DNA of 64,000 nucleotides from Pseudomonas putida (GCF_025905425.1 NZ_CP109603.1:4976501-5040500), one strand, 5' to 3'. Shown: positions 7,604 to 17,231, counted from the stretch's first letter. Notes: generated by a model not told the origin, from the sequence alone. Made by a program: numbers and translations.

Positions 7604-8972
7604 CATGCGTTGGCTCCGCCGGTTGTGGCCGCGCACGTTGTTTGGCCAACTGCTGCTGATCATGGTCAGTGGCACGGTGGTGATCCAGTTGCTGTCGAGC
7701 AGCATCTGGTTCGATGTACGTTTCGCTCAGGTGCTCGAAGCCCCCGTTCGGCTGATCGCTGCCCGCAGCGCGCCGCTGATCGCCAGGGCCGACTGCCATG
7801 CCGGTACCGTGCAGGCGCCGGCCCACTATCAGGTGCGCTGCGCCGAGTCCCTGCCCGTGCAGGAGGTGGACGAGCGTAGAGGGCGCAAGCGCATCGAGCT
7901 GCTGCTGCATCAGGCCCTGAAGTACGAGCTGGGCCATGCTCAGGACGTTCGGCTAATGAAGGTGCAACTGACCGATGAACTGGGCCAGCCGATTGTCTGG
8001 CGCAGCCTGTTCGGTTTACGCACGGCGCAGGCGCACATACAGTTTGCCGTGCCGCTGACCGATGGGCATTGGCTGACCATCGATGGCCAAGAGCTGCAAG
8101 GCTGGAGCGGCGAGTCCGCCTGGGTGTTGATCAGCGACTACCTGCTTCGCGTCTATGCCCTGCGCATCGTCGCCGTGTTGCTGGTGTGCCTGCTGGCGGT
8201 GCGCCTGTGCCTGCGCCCGCTGCGGCGCCTGGCGGATGCTGCGCGGGGGCTGGGCAGCAATCTGGAGCAGCCGCCCTTGGCGCTGGATGGGCCGGAAGAG
8301 GTGCGCCAGGCCGCGCAGGCCTTCAATGCGATGCAGCAACGGCTGATTGCGATGGTCAACGACAAGGCCTACTTCCTGGCCGCCGTGTCCCACGACCTGC
8401 GCACCCCGCTGACGCGCATGCGCCTGCGCCTGGAGCGCCTGCCGGATGACGAGCAGCGTGAGCGCCTGCGGCAGAACATCACGCAGATGGACGACATGAT
8501 TGGCCAGGTACTCGATTACCTGCGTGCCGGTGAGCAGCAGAACCTGCAACAGGTGGACCTGGACCGGCTGGTGGCGCGGCAGTGTGCCGACTTGTCCACA
8601 GCCAGCGAGCCACTGCCAGTTCATGGCCAGGGTGGCAGCCTGCGGGTCGATGCCCTGCTGCTGCAGCGCTGCCTGCAAAACCTGCTGGTTAATGCACTGC
8701 GTTACGCCAAAGAGGTTTCTGTCACGCTGGAGCGTGCGACCACGGGGGTTTATATCCATGTCGATGACCGAGGGCCGGGTATCGCGCCAGGCTTGCTGGC
8801 GACGGTCACCGACCCGTTCGTGCGGGGTGAAGGGTCGCGCAACCAGGCGTCTGGGGGGTATGGGCTGGGGTTGAGCATCGCAGAGCGGATCGCGGCCAGC
8901 CATGGCGGCGAGTTGCTGTTGTCCAACCGCGACGGCGGTGGGCTGCGGGCCAGCGTGCTGTTACCTGGATAA
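7596..8972 (+). CDS. Sensor histidine kinase partner of the response regulator
   Basis: 458 residues with two membrane helices (about 9-30 and 170-195) flanking a periplasmic sensor of roughly 130 residues, a HAMP linker, a dimerisation domain with phospho-acceptor H266 (AVSHDLRTPL) and a HATPase domain (DDRGPGI; GYGLGLSI). The start lies inside the end of the regulator gene, so translation is probably coupled; ATG 7605 is an alternative. The signal is unknown. Context beside a siderophore receptor suggests iron or siderophore sensing, but metals such as copper are also sensed by this class. Confidence 0.88.
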   Translation: MPDMRWLRRLWPRTLFGQLLLIMVSGTVVIQLLSSSIWFDVRFAQVLEAPVRLIAARSAPLIARADCHAGTVQAPAHYQVRCAESLPVQEVDERRGRKRIELLLHQALKYELGHAQDVRLMKVQLTDELGQPIVWRSLFGLRTAQAHIQFAVPLTDGHWLTIDGQELQGWSGESAWVLISDYLLRVYALRIVAVLLVCLLAVRLCLRPLRRLADAARGLGSNLEQPPLALDGPEEVRQAAQAFNAMQQRLIAMVNDKAYFLAAVSHDLRTPLTRMRLRLERLPDDEQRERLRQNITQMDDMIGQVLDYLRAGEQQNLQQVDLDRLVARQCADLSTASEPLPVHGQGGSLRVDALLLQRCLQNLLVNALRYAKEVSVTLERATTGVYIHVDDRGPGIAPGLLATVTDPFVRGEGSRNQASGGYGLGLSIAERIAASHGGELLLSNRDGGGLRASVLLPG

Positions 8973-9118
8973 CCTGTCCGCGCGCCTACAAACAGCTGCG
9001 CACGGTGCAATAGATAGCGCAGGCCTGGAATCAGGTAACAGTCTTTTACCGATTCCCCAGGTTTTCCGCAGCCCGCCATTGCCTATCCTAGGCGGGTCAT
9101 CCTGCCTGCGATGGACCC

Positions 9119-10789
9119 ATGAAACACTCTCTGCCCAGCCGCTACGCCTGCCTGTTCATCTGCCTGCTGTTCACCCTTGCCAGCCTCCCGTTACTGGCCC
9201 AGCATGCCTGGCTCTGGCCCTTCACACTGATCACCACCCTGCTCAGCCTGGTCGGCCTCAATGAGCTGCGCCAAAGCCACCACGCGGTGCGGCGCAACTA
9301 CCCGATTCTGGGCAACATCCGTTACCTGATCGAAACCATCCGCCCAGAAATCCGCCAATACCTGATCGAAGGTGACGACGACAAGCTGCCGTTCTCCCGC
9401 TCCCAGCGTTCGCTGGTGTACGCCCGGGCCAAGAATGAAAGCGCTGAGAAAGCCTTTGGCACACTCAACGATGCCTACAAGCCCGGCTTTGAGTTCATCA
9501 GCCATTCGATGCTGCCGGTGGCCACACCAGACCCTGCCTCGTTCCGCATCGCCATTGGCGGGCCGCAGTGCCAGCAACCCTACTCGGCATCGATCTTCAA
9601 CATCTCGGCCATGAGCTTCGGCGCGCTCAGCGCCAACGCCATTGCAGCCCTCAACCAGGGGGCACGCCTGGGGCGCTTTGCCCATGACACCGGTGAAGGC
9701 AGCATCAGCCCCTACCACCGCGAACATGGCGGCGACCTGATCTGGGAGATCGGCAGCGGTTACTTTGGCTGCCGCACCGAAGAGGGCCGTTTCGACCCGC
9801 AACGCTTCGCCGAGCAAGCCCGCTCAGCGCAAGTGAAGATGATTGAGATCAAGCTCAGCCAGGGCGCCAAACCGGGCCACGGCGGCATCCTGCCGGGGCA
9901 CAAGGTCAGCCCTGAAATTGCTGCTACCCGTGGCGTGCGTGAGGGCGAAGACTGCATTTCACCTGCTGCGCACAGCGCTTTTCGCAGCCCGGTCGAACTG
10001 CTGCAATTCATTGCCAACCTGCGCGAACTGTCGGGCGGCAAACCGGTGGGTTTCAAGTTCTGCCTGGGCCACCCGTGGGAATTCATGGGCATCGCCAAAG
10101 CCATGCTGGCCACCGGCATCACTCCCGACTTCATCGTCGTCGACGGCAAGGAAGGCGGCACCGGCGCGGCGCCACGCGAGTTCAGCGACAACATGGGCGT
10201 GCCCATGCGCGAAGGCTTGATGTTCGTGCACAACACGTTGGTCGGCCTGAACCTGCGCTCAAATATTCGCATTGGTGCGGCGGGCAAGATCGTCAGCGCT
10301 TTCGATATCGCCAGTGTGCTGGCCATTGGCGCCGACTGGGTGAATTCGGCGCGTGGCTTCATGTTCGCCATCGGCTGCATCCAGTCGCAGAGTTGCCACA
10401 CCAACAAGTGCCCGACAGGCGTTGCCACACAAGACCCGCTACGCCAGCGCGCCCTGGTGGTACCGGACAAGGCCCAACGGGTGGCCAGCTTCCATCGCAA
10501 TACGCTGCATACCTTGGCCGAGATGCTTGCGGCGGCAGGCCTGGAGCACCCTTGCGAACTCAAGCCCAAGCACTTGGCACGACGGGTCAGTGCCAGCGAA
10601 ATCGGCTTGTTCTCGGACCTGCATACGTTCCTCAAGCCTGGCGAGTTGCTCAGTGGCTCGATTGAAAGCGAGTTTTATGCGCGGATGTGGCGGATGGCTC
10701 GCAGCGACAGTTTTGCGTCGGAGACGGGAGACGTTGCAAGCGTGGCGGCAGTGCCCACTAAACAACGCGAAGAGGCAGTTCCAGCTTGA
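9119..10789 (+). CDS. Membrane-anchored FMN-binding glutamate synthase-like protein
   Basis: 556 residues. Two hydrophobic segments (about 10-30 and 32-48) precede a domain like the FMN/iron-sulfur synthase domain of GltB: ISAMSFGALS, the KPGHGGILPG loop, DGKEGGTGAAP, and a cysteine cluster GCIQSQSCHTNKCPTG typical of the 3Fe-4S site. It lacks the glutaminase and other GltB domains. This family (stand-alone glutamate synthase-like proteins) is widespread and its reaction is not established. It is a single gene, followed by a REP pair, and is not obviously part of the preceding kinase operon (146-bp gap). Confidence 0.85.
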   Translation: MKHSLPSRYACLFICLLFTLASLPLLAQHAWLWPFTLITTLLSLVGLNELRQSHHAVRRNYPILGNIRYLIETIRPEIRQYLIEGDDDKLPFSRSQRSLVYARAKNESAEKAFGTLNDAYKPGFEFISHSMLPVATPDPASFRIAIGGPQCQQPYSASIFNISAMSFGALSANAIAALNQGARLGRFAHDTGEGSISPYHREHGGDLIWEIGSGYFGCRTEEGRFDPQRFAEQARSAQVKMIEIKLSQGAKPGHGGILPGHKVSPEIAATRGVREGEDCISPAAHSAFRSPVELLQFIANLRELSGGKPVGFKFCLGHPWEFMGIAKAMLATGITPDFIVVDGKEGGTGAAPREFSDNMGVPMREGLMFVHNTLVGLNLRSNIRIGAAGKIVSAFDIASVLAIGADWVNSARGFMFAIGCIQSQSCHTNKCPTGVATQDPLRQRALVVPDKAQRVASFHRNTLHTLAEMLAAAGLEHPCELKPKHLARRVSASEIGLFSDLHTFLKPGELLSGSIESEFYARMWRMARSDSFASETGDVASVAAVPTKQREEAVPA

Positions 10790-10796
10790 TGAACTG

Positions 10797-10914
10797 GGGC
10801 CGCTCTGCGGCCCCTTCGCGGGCAAGCCCGCTCCCACAGGGCCAGCGCAATGCCCATACAAAGCGCTTTACCTTGGGAGCGGGCTTGCCCGCGAAGGGGC
10901 TGCAGAGCAGCCCC
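10797..10914. repeat. REP pair (inverted)
   Basis: Two REP copies in inverted orientation (about 10797-10838 and 10872-10914) between the convergent ends of the glutamate synthase-like gene and the OprD porin, where they may act as mRNA end signals or supercoiling-related sites. Confidence 0.9.
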
Positions 10915-10927
10915 AGCTGGATCAGTA

Positions 10928-12247
10928 TCAGAAGATGCTGATCGGGTACTCGACGAATACGCGGACTTCGTTGCCGTCGTCGTTGTAGCCGTTCTGCTGC
11001 ACAGCATTGTTGGTACGCACGAACGAGCTACGCAGCTTGATCGACAGGTCTTTGGCCGGGCCGTCCTGAACCACGTAACGGATCTGGTTGAAGATCTCGC
11101 GCTCTTTACCTTCACCGAAGCCTTGTGGGTTGGCGCCGTTGCGGGTGTTGATGTTGTCACCCACCACGTAGGCCAGCTTGTAGGTCAGGCCCGGTACGCC
11201 GTAGGCGCCGAAGTCCAGGCCGTAGCCCAGCTGCCAGGAGCGCTCGTCTTCGGCGTTGAAGTCGGACCAGTACGAGTTGGCCAGGTAGATGGTCGAGCCA
11301 CCGTCACCCACGCCACCGGCGTTCTGGTAGAAGCCGTAGTTGTAGCCGGTGCTGCCAGTGCTGCGCTGATGCGCGAGGGTGAACGAGTGTGCACCGTACG
11401 CGTAAGTGGCTGCCAGGCTCCAGATGGTGTTGGAGTCGCCGTTGAGGCCGGCGGCCTGGACGTACTTCTTGTCGATGTCCGACTTGTAGCCGTTGAAGTC
11501 CAGGGTCAGGGACTGGTCGCTGGCGATCGGGAAGACGTAGTTCAAGCCCAGGTAGTGCTTCTTCATCACGTCTTCGTTGTCTGCGGTGTACAGCGAAGCG
11601 GTGAAGTTGTCGGTGAACTTGTAGCTACCGCCGAAGACGTTGATCGACTTCAGGCCACCACCGTCACGACGCTCGGCACTCTTGCGCGCTTCCTGGGTGA
11701 AGCGACCGGCGTTCAGTTCCAGGCCCTCGATCTCTTTGGAGGTGATCAAGGTACCGGTGAAGCTTTCTGGCAGCAGACGTGCGTCGTCGTACTGCAGCAC
11801 TGGCAGTGCTGGCATCTGGTCACCGTACTTGAGCACGGTGTTGGAGATGCGGAATTTCACGGCAGCGCCGCCACGGGCCAGGTTATGCGGCGAGCTGGCG
11901 TTGCCGTCGGCGTTCTTGGTCTCGTGCGGTTTGAAGAAGTCGACGCCGCCACCACCGTTGTGGCCTTTGCCGCCGTCCAGACGCAGGGCATACAGGCCGA
12001 ATGCGTCGACGCCGACACCGACGGTGCCCTGGGTGAAACCGGAGGAGAAGTTGGCGATGACGCCTTGGCCCCATTCGATCTGGTCATCGGTACCGTGCTT
12101 CTTGTCACGGTTGATGTAGGCGTTGCGCAGCAGCACATTGGCGTGGCTGTCTTCGATAAAGCCCTTGCTGTCGGCCTGCTCATTGGCCTGTGCCTGGGTC
12201 GCGGCGATCATCGCCAAGGCGACCAGGCTGATCCTGGTTTTCAACAT
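10928..12247 (-). CDS. OprD family outer-membrane porin (OprQ/OprE-like)
   Basis: 439 residues from the ATG at 12247, which is preceded by AAGGAAA; the frame is open to 12337 but that part is leader. It has a signal peptide ending near QAQA and the OprD-family start of the mature protein (GFIEDSHANVLLRNAYINRD), followed by a barrel ending in ISIF. OprD porins carry small charged molecules such as amino acids or organic acids across the outer membrane. The substrate is unknown. A long 5' region separates it from the divergent TonB receptor. Confidence 0.9.
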   Translation of the reverse strand: MLKTRISLVALAMIAATQAQANEQADSKGFIEDSHANVLLRNAYINRDKKHGTDDQIEWGQGVIANFSSGFTQGTVGVGVDAFGLYALRLDGGKGHNGGGGVDFFKPHETKNADGNASSPHNLARGGAAVKFRISNTVLKYGDQMPALPVLQYDDARLLPESFTGTLITSKEIEGLELNAGRFTQEARKSAERRDGGGLKSINVFGGSYKFTDNFTASLYTADNEDVMKKHYLGLNYVFPIASDQSLTLDFNGYKSDIDKKYVQAAGLNGDSNTIWSLAATYAYGAHSFTLAHQRSTGSTGYNYGFYQNAGGVGDGGSTIYLANSYWSDFNAEDERSWQLGYGLDFGAYGVPGLTYKLAYVVGDNINTRNGANPQGFGEGKEREIFNQIRYVVQDGPAKDLSIKLRSSFVRTNNAVQQNGYNDDGNEVRVFVEYPISIF

Positions 12248-12715
12248 GTTGTTTTCCTTATTCCTAATCAAAAACGCTCTGCAATATGACGCCAGGAACC
12301 AACGCCCCTTCGTAGGTTCGACGCTATGCGGATCCAAACTGGAAGGCTTGCCGGCAATCGCACGGTGGCCTTTAACAGCAGCATGGCCATGTCATGGCCA
12401 GCAGGCGTTGGCCGAATCCTATCCGTGTGCGATTACAAATGTCAAAAAGTCGTGAAATGCAGGTTGATATAACCAAAATCACCCGCTGCTCTGGTGCATT
12501 TCCATGCCTGTTCAGGCCATCAGTGGGCATTTTTTCTTTTGTCAGAAATGTCGCCTTGACCAACCAGCCAACATTCGGCGAGCGGCGTATACAAAAGGCG
12601 TAGTTACAAAGTGATACATATGTAAAGACAAGCCTTTACAAATACCCAAGCAACAGCAAATAGCAAGCATTACCATTCGCACCCTCTTTTCACCTGCCTC
12701 GGTCCGGATGTATTC
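12248..12715. promoter_or_regulatory. Divergent promoter region of OprD porin and TonB receptor
   Basis: 468 bp between two divergent outer-membrane protein genes. Its right half is AT-rich and contains a perfect inverted repeat, TGTAAAG at 12621-12627 and CTTTACA at 12634-12640, plus a related half-site TTACAAAG at 12604-12611. I see no convincing Fur box, although CATTACCATT near 12668 has some likeness. Confidence 0.5.
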
Positions 12716-14800
12716 ATGCTTGTACCCTGCCGCCTTTCTCCCCTGACGCTTGGCCTGTCGCTGCTGTTCAGCGCCAGCCTGGCCAATGCCGCCACCACCA
12801 CCTTGCCGGAACTGTCAGTCACCGCCGAAAGCGAGCGCGAAGAGGACAACCCGCGGGTCAAGGAGGTCAGTACCGCAACGCGCACCTCGACGCCGGTGCG
12901 CTACGTGCCCCAGGCCATCGACACGGTAAAGACCGCCAACGTTCTGGACTACGGCAACAACACCCTGGGCAAGGCGCTTGAAGGCATCCCCAACGTCAGC
13001 AGCGGCGCCGACACCCGCTTCGACAGCGTGCGCATCCGCGGTTTCGAGGCCAGCAACGACTTCTACCTGGACGGCATTCGCGACGACAGCCAGTACATCC
13101 GCGACCTCAATAACATCGAGCGGGTCGAAGTGCTCAAAGGGCCGGCAGCGGTGCTGTATGGCCGTGGCAGCCAGGGTGGCATCGTCAACCGCGTCAGCAA
13201 GGCGCCGGAGCACGGCCGCCGCTCGAGCATCGAGGCGCAAGGCGGTAGCGAAGATCTGCGCAGCCTGTACGCCGACCTCAGCGCCGACCCCAGCGATACC
13301 ATCAGCCTGCGCCTGAACCTGGGCAACCAGGACACCAACAGCTTCCGCGATGGCATCGATGGCAGCCGCCAGTTGTTCGCCCCGTCGATGAGCTGGCAGC
13401 TCTCGCCCGACCTGAACTGGCTGGTGCAGTACGAGTACAGCCGCTACAACCGCACCCCAGACCGTGGCATCCCCGGGGTCAATGGCCGCCCGGCAGACGT
13501 CAGCCGCAGCACCACCTATGGCGATACCCAACGCGACTACATCGATGACCGCGCCCAGTCGCTGCGCTCGCGGCTCAACTACCAGCTCAACGAAACCTGG
13601 CAACTGCGCCACACCCTTGGCCTGTTCAAGCTCGACAGCGAGTTCGACAACACCTACGCGGTGGGCTACGACGCCAGCAAAAACACCGTTACTCGCCAGC
13701 GCTGGCAGCAGGACCTGAACACCCGCAACCTGTTCAACAACCTCGAAGCCGAGGGCGACTTCAACACCTTGGGGCTGGAGCACAAGCTATTGGTAGGCCT
13801 GGAGTTCGGCAGCCAACGGCGCGACCCGACCCTTTACAGCGCTGCGCCGAACTCTGTGCCAAGCCTGGACGTCGGCAACCCCAACCGTGGCCTGCAACAC
13901 ACTGGCCCCATGTTGCTGTCGAGCGACAACCACACCGTGGTTCAAAGCCGTGGCCTTTACCTGCAAGACCAGGTCCGCCTGAACGATCAATGGCAGTTGC
14001 TCGCCGGCGTGCGATTCGACCAGTTCGAGGTAGAGACCACCAACAAGGACGGCCTGACCGAGCCGCAGGACAGCAACACCACCAGCCCGCGCCTGGGTGT
14101 GGTCTACACGCCGTGGCGCGACCACTCCTTCTACGCCTCGTGGAGCAAGACCTTCTCGCCGGTGGGCGGTGGCCTGATCGGCATTACCCCTGGCGCGCCG
14201 GGCAACAGCAATGACACCGGGCCAGAGCTCACCCGGCAGAAAGAGATCGGGGTCAAGAGCGACTGGCTCGACCAGCGCCTGACCACCACCCTCGCGGTGT
14301 ATGAACTGGAGCTGTACAACCGCCGCACGCGTGACGCCAACGACCCGAGAATCACCGTGCTCACCGGTTTGCAACGTTCACGGGGCATCGAGCTGACCGC
14401 CACCGGCAACATTGTCGGCAACTGGTACGTGCGTGGGGGCATCGGCCTGCAGGATGCAACCATCGTCAAGGACAACAACAACCAGGAGGGCAACCGCATC
14501 AACGACGTGGCCAAGCGTAACGCCAGCCTGTTCGTGACCTGGAAGCCGGAGCTGGGATGGTACGCCGAGACCGGGCTGACGTTGGTCGGTGACCGTTATG
14601 CCGACAACCAGAACACCACGGTGTTGCCAGGCTATGGCCGCTGGGATGCGCTGGCCGGCTACCGCACCCACGACTGGGATGTGCGGGCGGCGTTGAACAA
14701 CATTGCCGACAAGACTTACTACAGTTCGGCAACCAGTGCTGCGCAGATCCAGGTGGGCGACCCGCGCAGCCTGGTGGTGACGAGCACTTACAGGTTCTGA
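12716..14800 (+). CDS. TonB-dependent siderophore receptor
   Basis: 694 residues with a signal peptide ending LANA-A near residue 25, a TonB box-like PELSVTAES, a plug domain (RIRGFEASNDFYLDGIRDD; VEVLKGPAAVLYGRGSQGG) and a beta-barrel ending TSTYRF. It belongs to the FiuA/CirA-like ferric siderophore receptors and has no STN domain. The ribosome site before ATG 12716 is weak. It is a single gene; upstream DNA contains an operator-like repeat. Substrate probably a hydroxamate or catechol siderophore, but this cannot be decided from sequence. Confidence 0.9.
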   Translation: MLVPCRLSPLTLGLSLLFSASLANAATTTLPELSVTAESEREEDNPRVKEVSTATRTSTPVRYVPQAIDTVKTANVLDYGNNTLGKALEGIPNVSSGADTRFDSVRIRGFEASNDFYLDGIRDDSQYIRDLNNIERVEVLKGPAAVLYGRGSQGGIVNRVSKAPEHGRRSSIEAQGGSEDLRSLYADLSADPSDTISLRLNLGNQDTNSFRDGIDGSRQLFAPSMSWQLSPDLNWLVQYEYSRYNRTPDRGIPGVNGRPADVSRSTTYGDTQRDYIDDRAQSLRSRLNYQLNETWQLRHTLGLFKLDSEFDNTYAVGYDASKNTVTRQRWQQDLNTRNLFNNLEAEGDFNTLGLEHKLLVGLEFGSQRRDPTLYSAAPNSVPSLDVGNPNRGLQHTGPMLLSSDNHTVVQSRGLYLQDQVRLNDQWQLLAGVRFDQFEVETTNKDGLTEPQDSNTTSPRLGVVYTPWRDHSFYASWSKTFSPVGGGLIGITPGAPGNSNDTGPELTRQKEIGVKSDWLDQRLTTTLAVYELELYNRRTRDANDPRITVLTGLQRSRGIELTATGNIVGNWYVRGGIGLQDATIVKDNNNQEGNRINDVAKRNASLFVTWKPELGWYAETGLTLVGDRYADNQNTTVLPGYGRWDALAGYRTHDWDVRAALNNIADKTYYSSATSAAQIQVGDPRSLVVTSTYRF

Positions 14801-14850
14801 TGCTCCTGCCTGCACCGGTGTCAGGACCGGTGCAGGCTACCCCGATAATG

Positions 14851-15048
14851 TCAGTGCCACACCGCCATCAGCGCCTGCATCTCCGCTTCGCTGATCAGCC
14901 CTTGGGGGTATCGCCCGGCAAGCAGACGTCGTGGGTCGGTCGTCCTGACCTGAATGTTTCCATGGTGCTTCAACCACTGCGCCAGAACCTCGAGCGATGG
15001 GTGGTTCACTGCCGATGGGCACAAAGCCGACTCACTTGCTGCGTTCAT
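14851..15048 (-). CDS. Small hypothetical protein
   Basis: A 65-residue reading frame with a GGAG 11 bases before its ATG. The product starts MNAASESALCPSAV, contains a basic stretch (HHGNIQVRTTDPRRLLAGR) and ends with an acidic helix-like segment (LISEAEMQALMAVW). No family recognised. It lies between convergent neighbours, is short, and may be real because of its site and codon use, but evidence is modest. Confidence 0.45.
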   Translation of the reverse strand: MNAASESALCPSAVNHPSLEVLAQWLKHHGNIQVRTTDPRRLLAGRYPQGLISEAEMQALMAVWH

Positions 15049-15185
15049 TTCTACACGTACTCCCTTGCCCGTGAGCGGCTAATTTACGTAGGTATTGTTA
15101 CAGATCCGAGAGCCCCGCCAAGCCGAGCTATCTATTTGAAAAACAATACAAAACGTATGCCAAACACGCCGCCGGAGGTCGCCTG

Positions 15186-15214
15186 AAAAAAAAGGCCCGT
15201 CACATGACAGGCCT
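15186..15214 (-). terminator. Terminator of agmatine deiminase gene
   Basis: Stem AGGCCTGTCA / TGACGGGCCT (one G-T pair) followed on the minus strand by eight T, 18 bp after the aguA stop codon. Confidence 0.8.
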
Positions 15215-15231
15215 CTTCGTTCAGGGTGGCT

Positions 15232-16338
15232 TCAGCGCTTGACCGGTGCCGGTTGCTGCTGGGTCAGGCAATGGATGTTGCCGCCCCCCAGCAGCAACTC
15301 ACGGCCAGGGATCATCACCACTTCGTGATCCGGGAAGATCTTGGCCAGGATCGCTCTGGCCTGGGCATCGGCCGGGTCATCGAAGCTCGGCGCGATGATG
15401 CCGCCGTTGACGATCAGGAAGTTCACGTACGATCCAGCCAGGCGCACCGATGGGTCGCGCTCTTGGCTGCCGGCCACCTGATCGACACCGTCACACTCTT
15501 CGGCAGTGGCAAACAGTGGGCCCGGAATCGGCATCTTGTGCACCACGAACTCACGGCCTTTGGCGTCGCGGGTGTTTTTCAGCACCTCCAGGGCGGCGTG
15601 GCAGCGTGCGTAGTTGGGGTCGTTGGAATCATCGGTCCAGGCCAGTAACACTTCGCCTGGGCGCACGTAACAGCAGAAGTTGTCGACGTGGCCGTCGGTT
15701 TCGTCGTTGTACAGGCCGTCCGGCAGCCAGACCACGGTATCGACCGCCAGGTGCTCGCGCAGTACCGCTTCGATCTGCTCGCGGCCCAGGTGCGGGTTGC
15801 GGTTACGGTTGAGCAGGCATTCCTCGGTGGTGATCACGGTACCTTCGCCGTCCACGTGGATCGAGCCACCTTCCAGCACGAAGCCTTCGGTCTGGTAGCG
15901 CTGGCAGCGCTCCATTTCCAGGACCTTGGCGGCCAGCTCCTCGTCACGGTTCCATGGCGCGTAGAGGCCGCCATCGAAACCGCCCCAGGCATTAAAGCCC
16001 CAGTCAACGCCGCGTACTTCGCCATGATCGTTGATGACGAAGGTAGGGCCGGTGTCGCGCACCCAGGCATCGTCATTGCTGATTTCCACGACGCGGATGT
16101 TCGGCAGGTCGAGTTGGCGACGGGCGTTTTCGTATTGGCCTGCGGAAACGCCCACGGTCACCGGCTCAAAACGGGCGATGGCTTTGGCCAGTGTCACATG
16201 GGCAGCCTGCGCCGGTTTGCCACCCAGGCGCCAGTTGTCCGAACGCTCCGGCCAGACCATCCAAACCTGGGTCTGCGGCGCCCATTCAGCGGGCATGTGA
16301 AAGCCGTCGGCACGGGGGGTAGAATTGAGGGTTTTCAT
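15232..16338 (-). CDS. aguA: Agmatine deiminase
   Basis: 368 residues from the ATG at 16338, which follows AGAGG. It converts agmatine to N-carbamoylputrescine plus ammonia, a step of arginine decarboxylase-route polyamine catabolism. Family motifs include [20 protein letters not shown] (guanidinium-binding loop), DGHVDN and the nucleophile cysteine in [11 protein letters not shown] near the C terminus. The partner aguB is not adjacent. The promoter region carries TATCGG-type palindromes (16416-16429), and the gene ends at a terminator. Confidence 0.95.
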   Translation of the reverse strand: MKTLNSTPRADGFHMPAEWAPQTQVWMVWPERSDNWRLGGKPAQAAHVTLAKAIARFEPVTVGVSAGQYENARRQLDLPNIRVVEISNDDAWVRDTGPTFVINDHGEVRGVDWGFNAWGGFDGGLYAPWNRDEELAAKVLEMERCQRYQTEGFVLEGGSIHVDGEGTVITTEECLLNRNRNPHLGREQIEAVLREHLAVDTVVWLPDGLYNDETDGHVDNFCCYVRPGEVLLAWTDDSNDPNYARCHAALEVLKNTRDAKGREFVVHKMPIPGPLFATAEECDGVDQVAGSQERDPSVRLAGSYVNFLIVNGGIIAPSFDDPADAQARAILAKIFPDHEVVMIPGRELLLGGGNIHCLTQQQPAPVKR

Positions 16339-16415
16339 GGTGAACCTCTGCGTAGGCCCTGAGCCGATGTGCGCTGGGGCGTTGGTCGATGAGTAGGGGT
16401 GAGGCACTTTTATAA

Positions 16416-16429
16416 CCGATATTTATCGG
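16416..16429. promoter_or_regulatory. Operator-like palindrome CCGATA-TT-TATCGG
   Basis: A perfect 6-bp inverted repeat with a 2-nt spacer, 78 bp upstream of the aguA start, with another TATCGG half-site on the same (minus) strand at about 16478-16483. The arrangement is typical of a dimeric regulator binding at a promoter. Confidence 0.5.
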
Positions 16430-16595
16430 CATTTTAACCACGGCTTACAGAAAACAAACAGTATCACGCCGAATATACCGATAACAATCGATGTACTCCA
16501 TAACGCATAGCTCACCGCAGTGATATTTGTCTGCCACCACCCTAGCCGACGAGCTAGGCTGCTTGCATGACTATCAACCTGGCTAACGAGTCGGC

Positions 16596-17141
16596 ATGAA
16601 CATCATTCCCACCGAGATCCCTGACGTACTGATCATCGAGCCGACGGTGTACGGTGACAGCCGTGGCTTTTTCTTCGAAGCCTTCAACGCCCGCGAATTC
16701 GCGAAGCAGACCGGCGTCACCTTGGACTTCGTCCAGGACAACCACTCGCGCTCCATCAAGGGCGTGCTGCGCGGCCTGCACTACCAGGTGGAAAACACCC
16801 AGGGCAAACTGGTGCGCGTGGTACAGGGCGAGATACGCGACATTGCCGTGGATGTACGCAAGCGCTCGCCCACGTTCGGCAAGTGGGTTGCGGTGCACCT
16901 GTCGGCCGATAATCATCGGCAACTGTGGATTCCACCTGGGTTCGCCCACGGTTTCTCGGTGGTCAGCGACTCGGCCGAGTTTCTCTACAAGACCACTGAC
17001 TACTACAACCCTGGCGCCGACCGTTGCATCCGTTGGGACGATCCGCAGCTTGCCATCGACTGGCAACTCGAAGGGCCGCCGGTGTTGTCGGAAAAGGACA
17101 AGGTCGGTGTAGCGCTGAGCGAGGCGCAGTTGCTGCCCTGA
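16596..17141 (+). CDS. rfbC: dTDP-4-dehydrorhamnose 3,5-epimerase
   Basis: 181 residues, the usual length of RmlC. It epimerises C3 and C5 of dTDP-4-keto-6-deoxyglucose in L-rhamnose synthesis for surface polysaccharides. Motifs seen: DSRGFFFEAFN, LRGLHYQ (catalytic His), the VQGEIRDIAVDVR strand and FLYKTTDYYNP (catalytic Tyr region). The other rml genes are not adjacent, so it is an orphan here. A DctB-like kinase follows on the same strand after 90 bp. Confidence 0.95.
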   Translation: MNIIPTEIPDVLIIEPTVYGDSRGFFFEAFNAREFAKQTGVTLDFVQDNHSRSIKGVLRGLHYQVENTQGKLVRVVQGEIRDIAVDVRKRSPTFGKWVAVHLSADNHRQLWIPPGFAHGFSVVSDSAEFLYKTTDYYNPGADRCIRWDDPQLAIDWQLEGPPVLSEKDKVGVALSEAQLLP

Positions 17142-17231
17142 CGATCATCGTCCGCCACACTGGCAGCAGGCGCTGATCGACTGCCTCAAGTAGCGCATAA
17201 TTGCGTCAGACTTTTCTGGCGCACTTACGTG

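Noticed and set aside
10850..12289. Long open frame opposite the OprD porin
   Set aside because: Composition is unlike a protein and the porin on the minus strand explains the region; a shadow of GC skew.
12655..12680. Possible Fur box before the second TonB receptor
   Set aside because: Only a loose match (CATTACCATT) with poor symmetry; not enough to call iron regulation.
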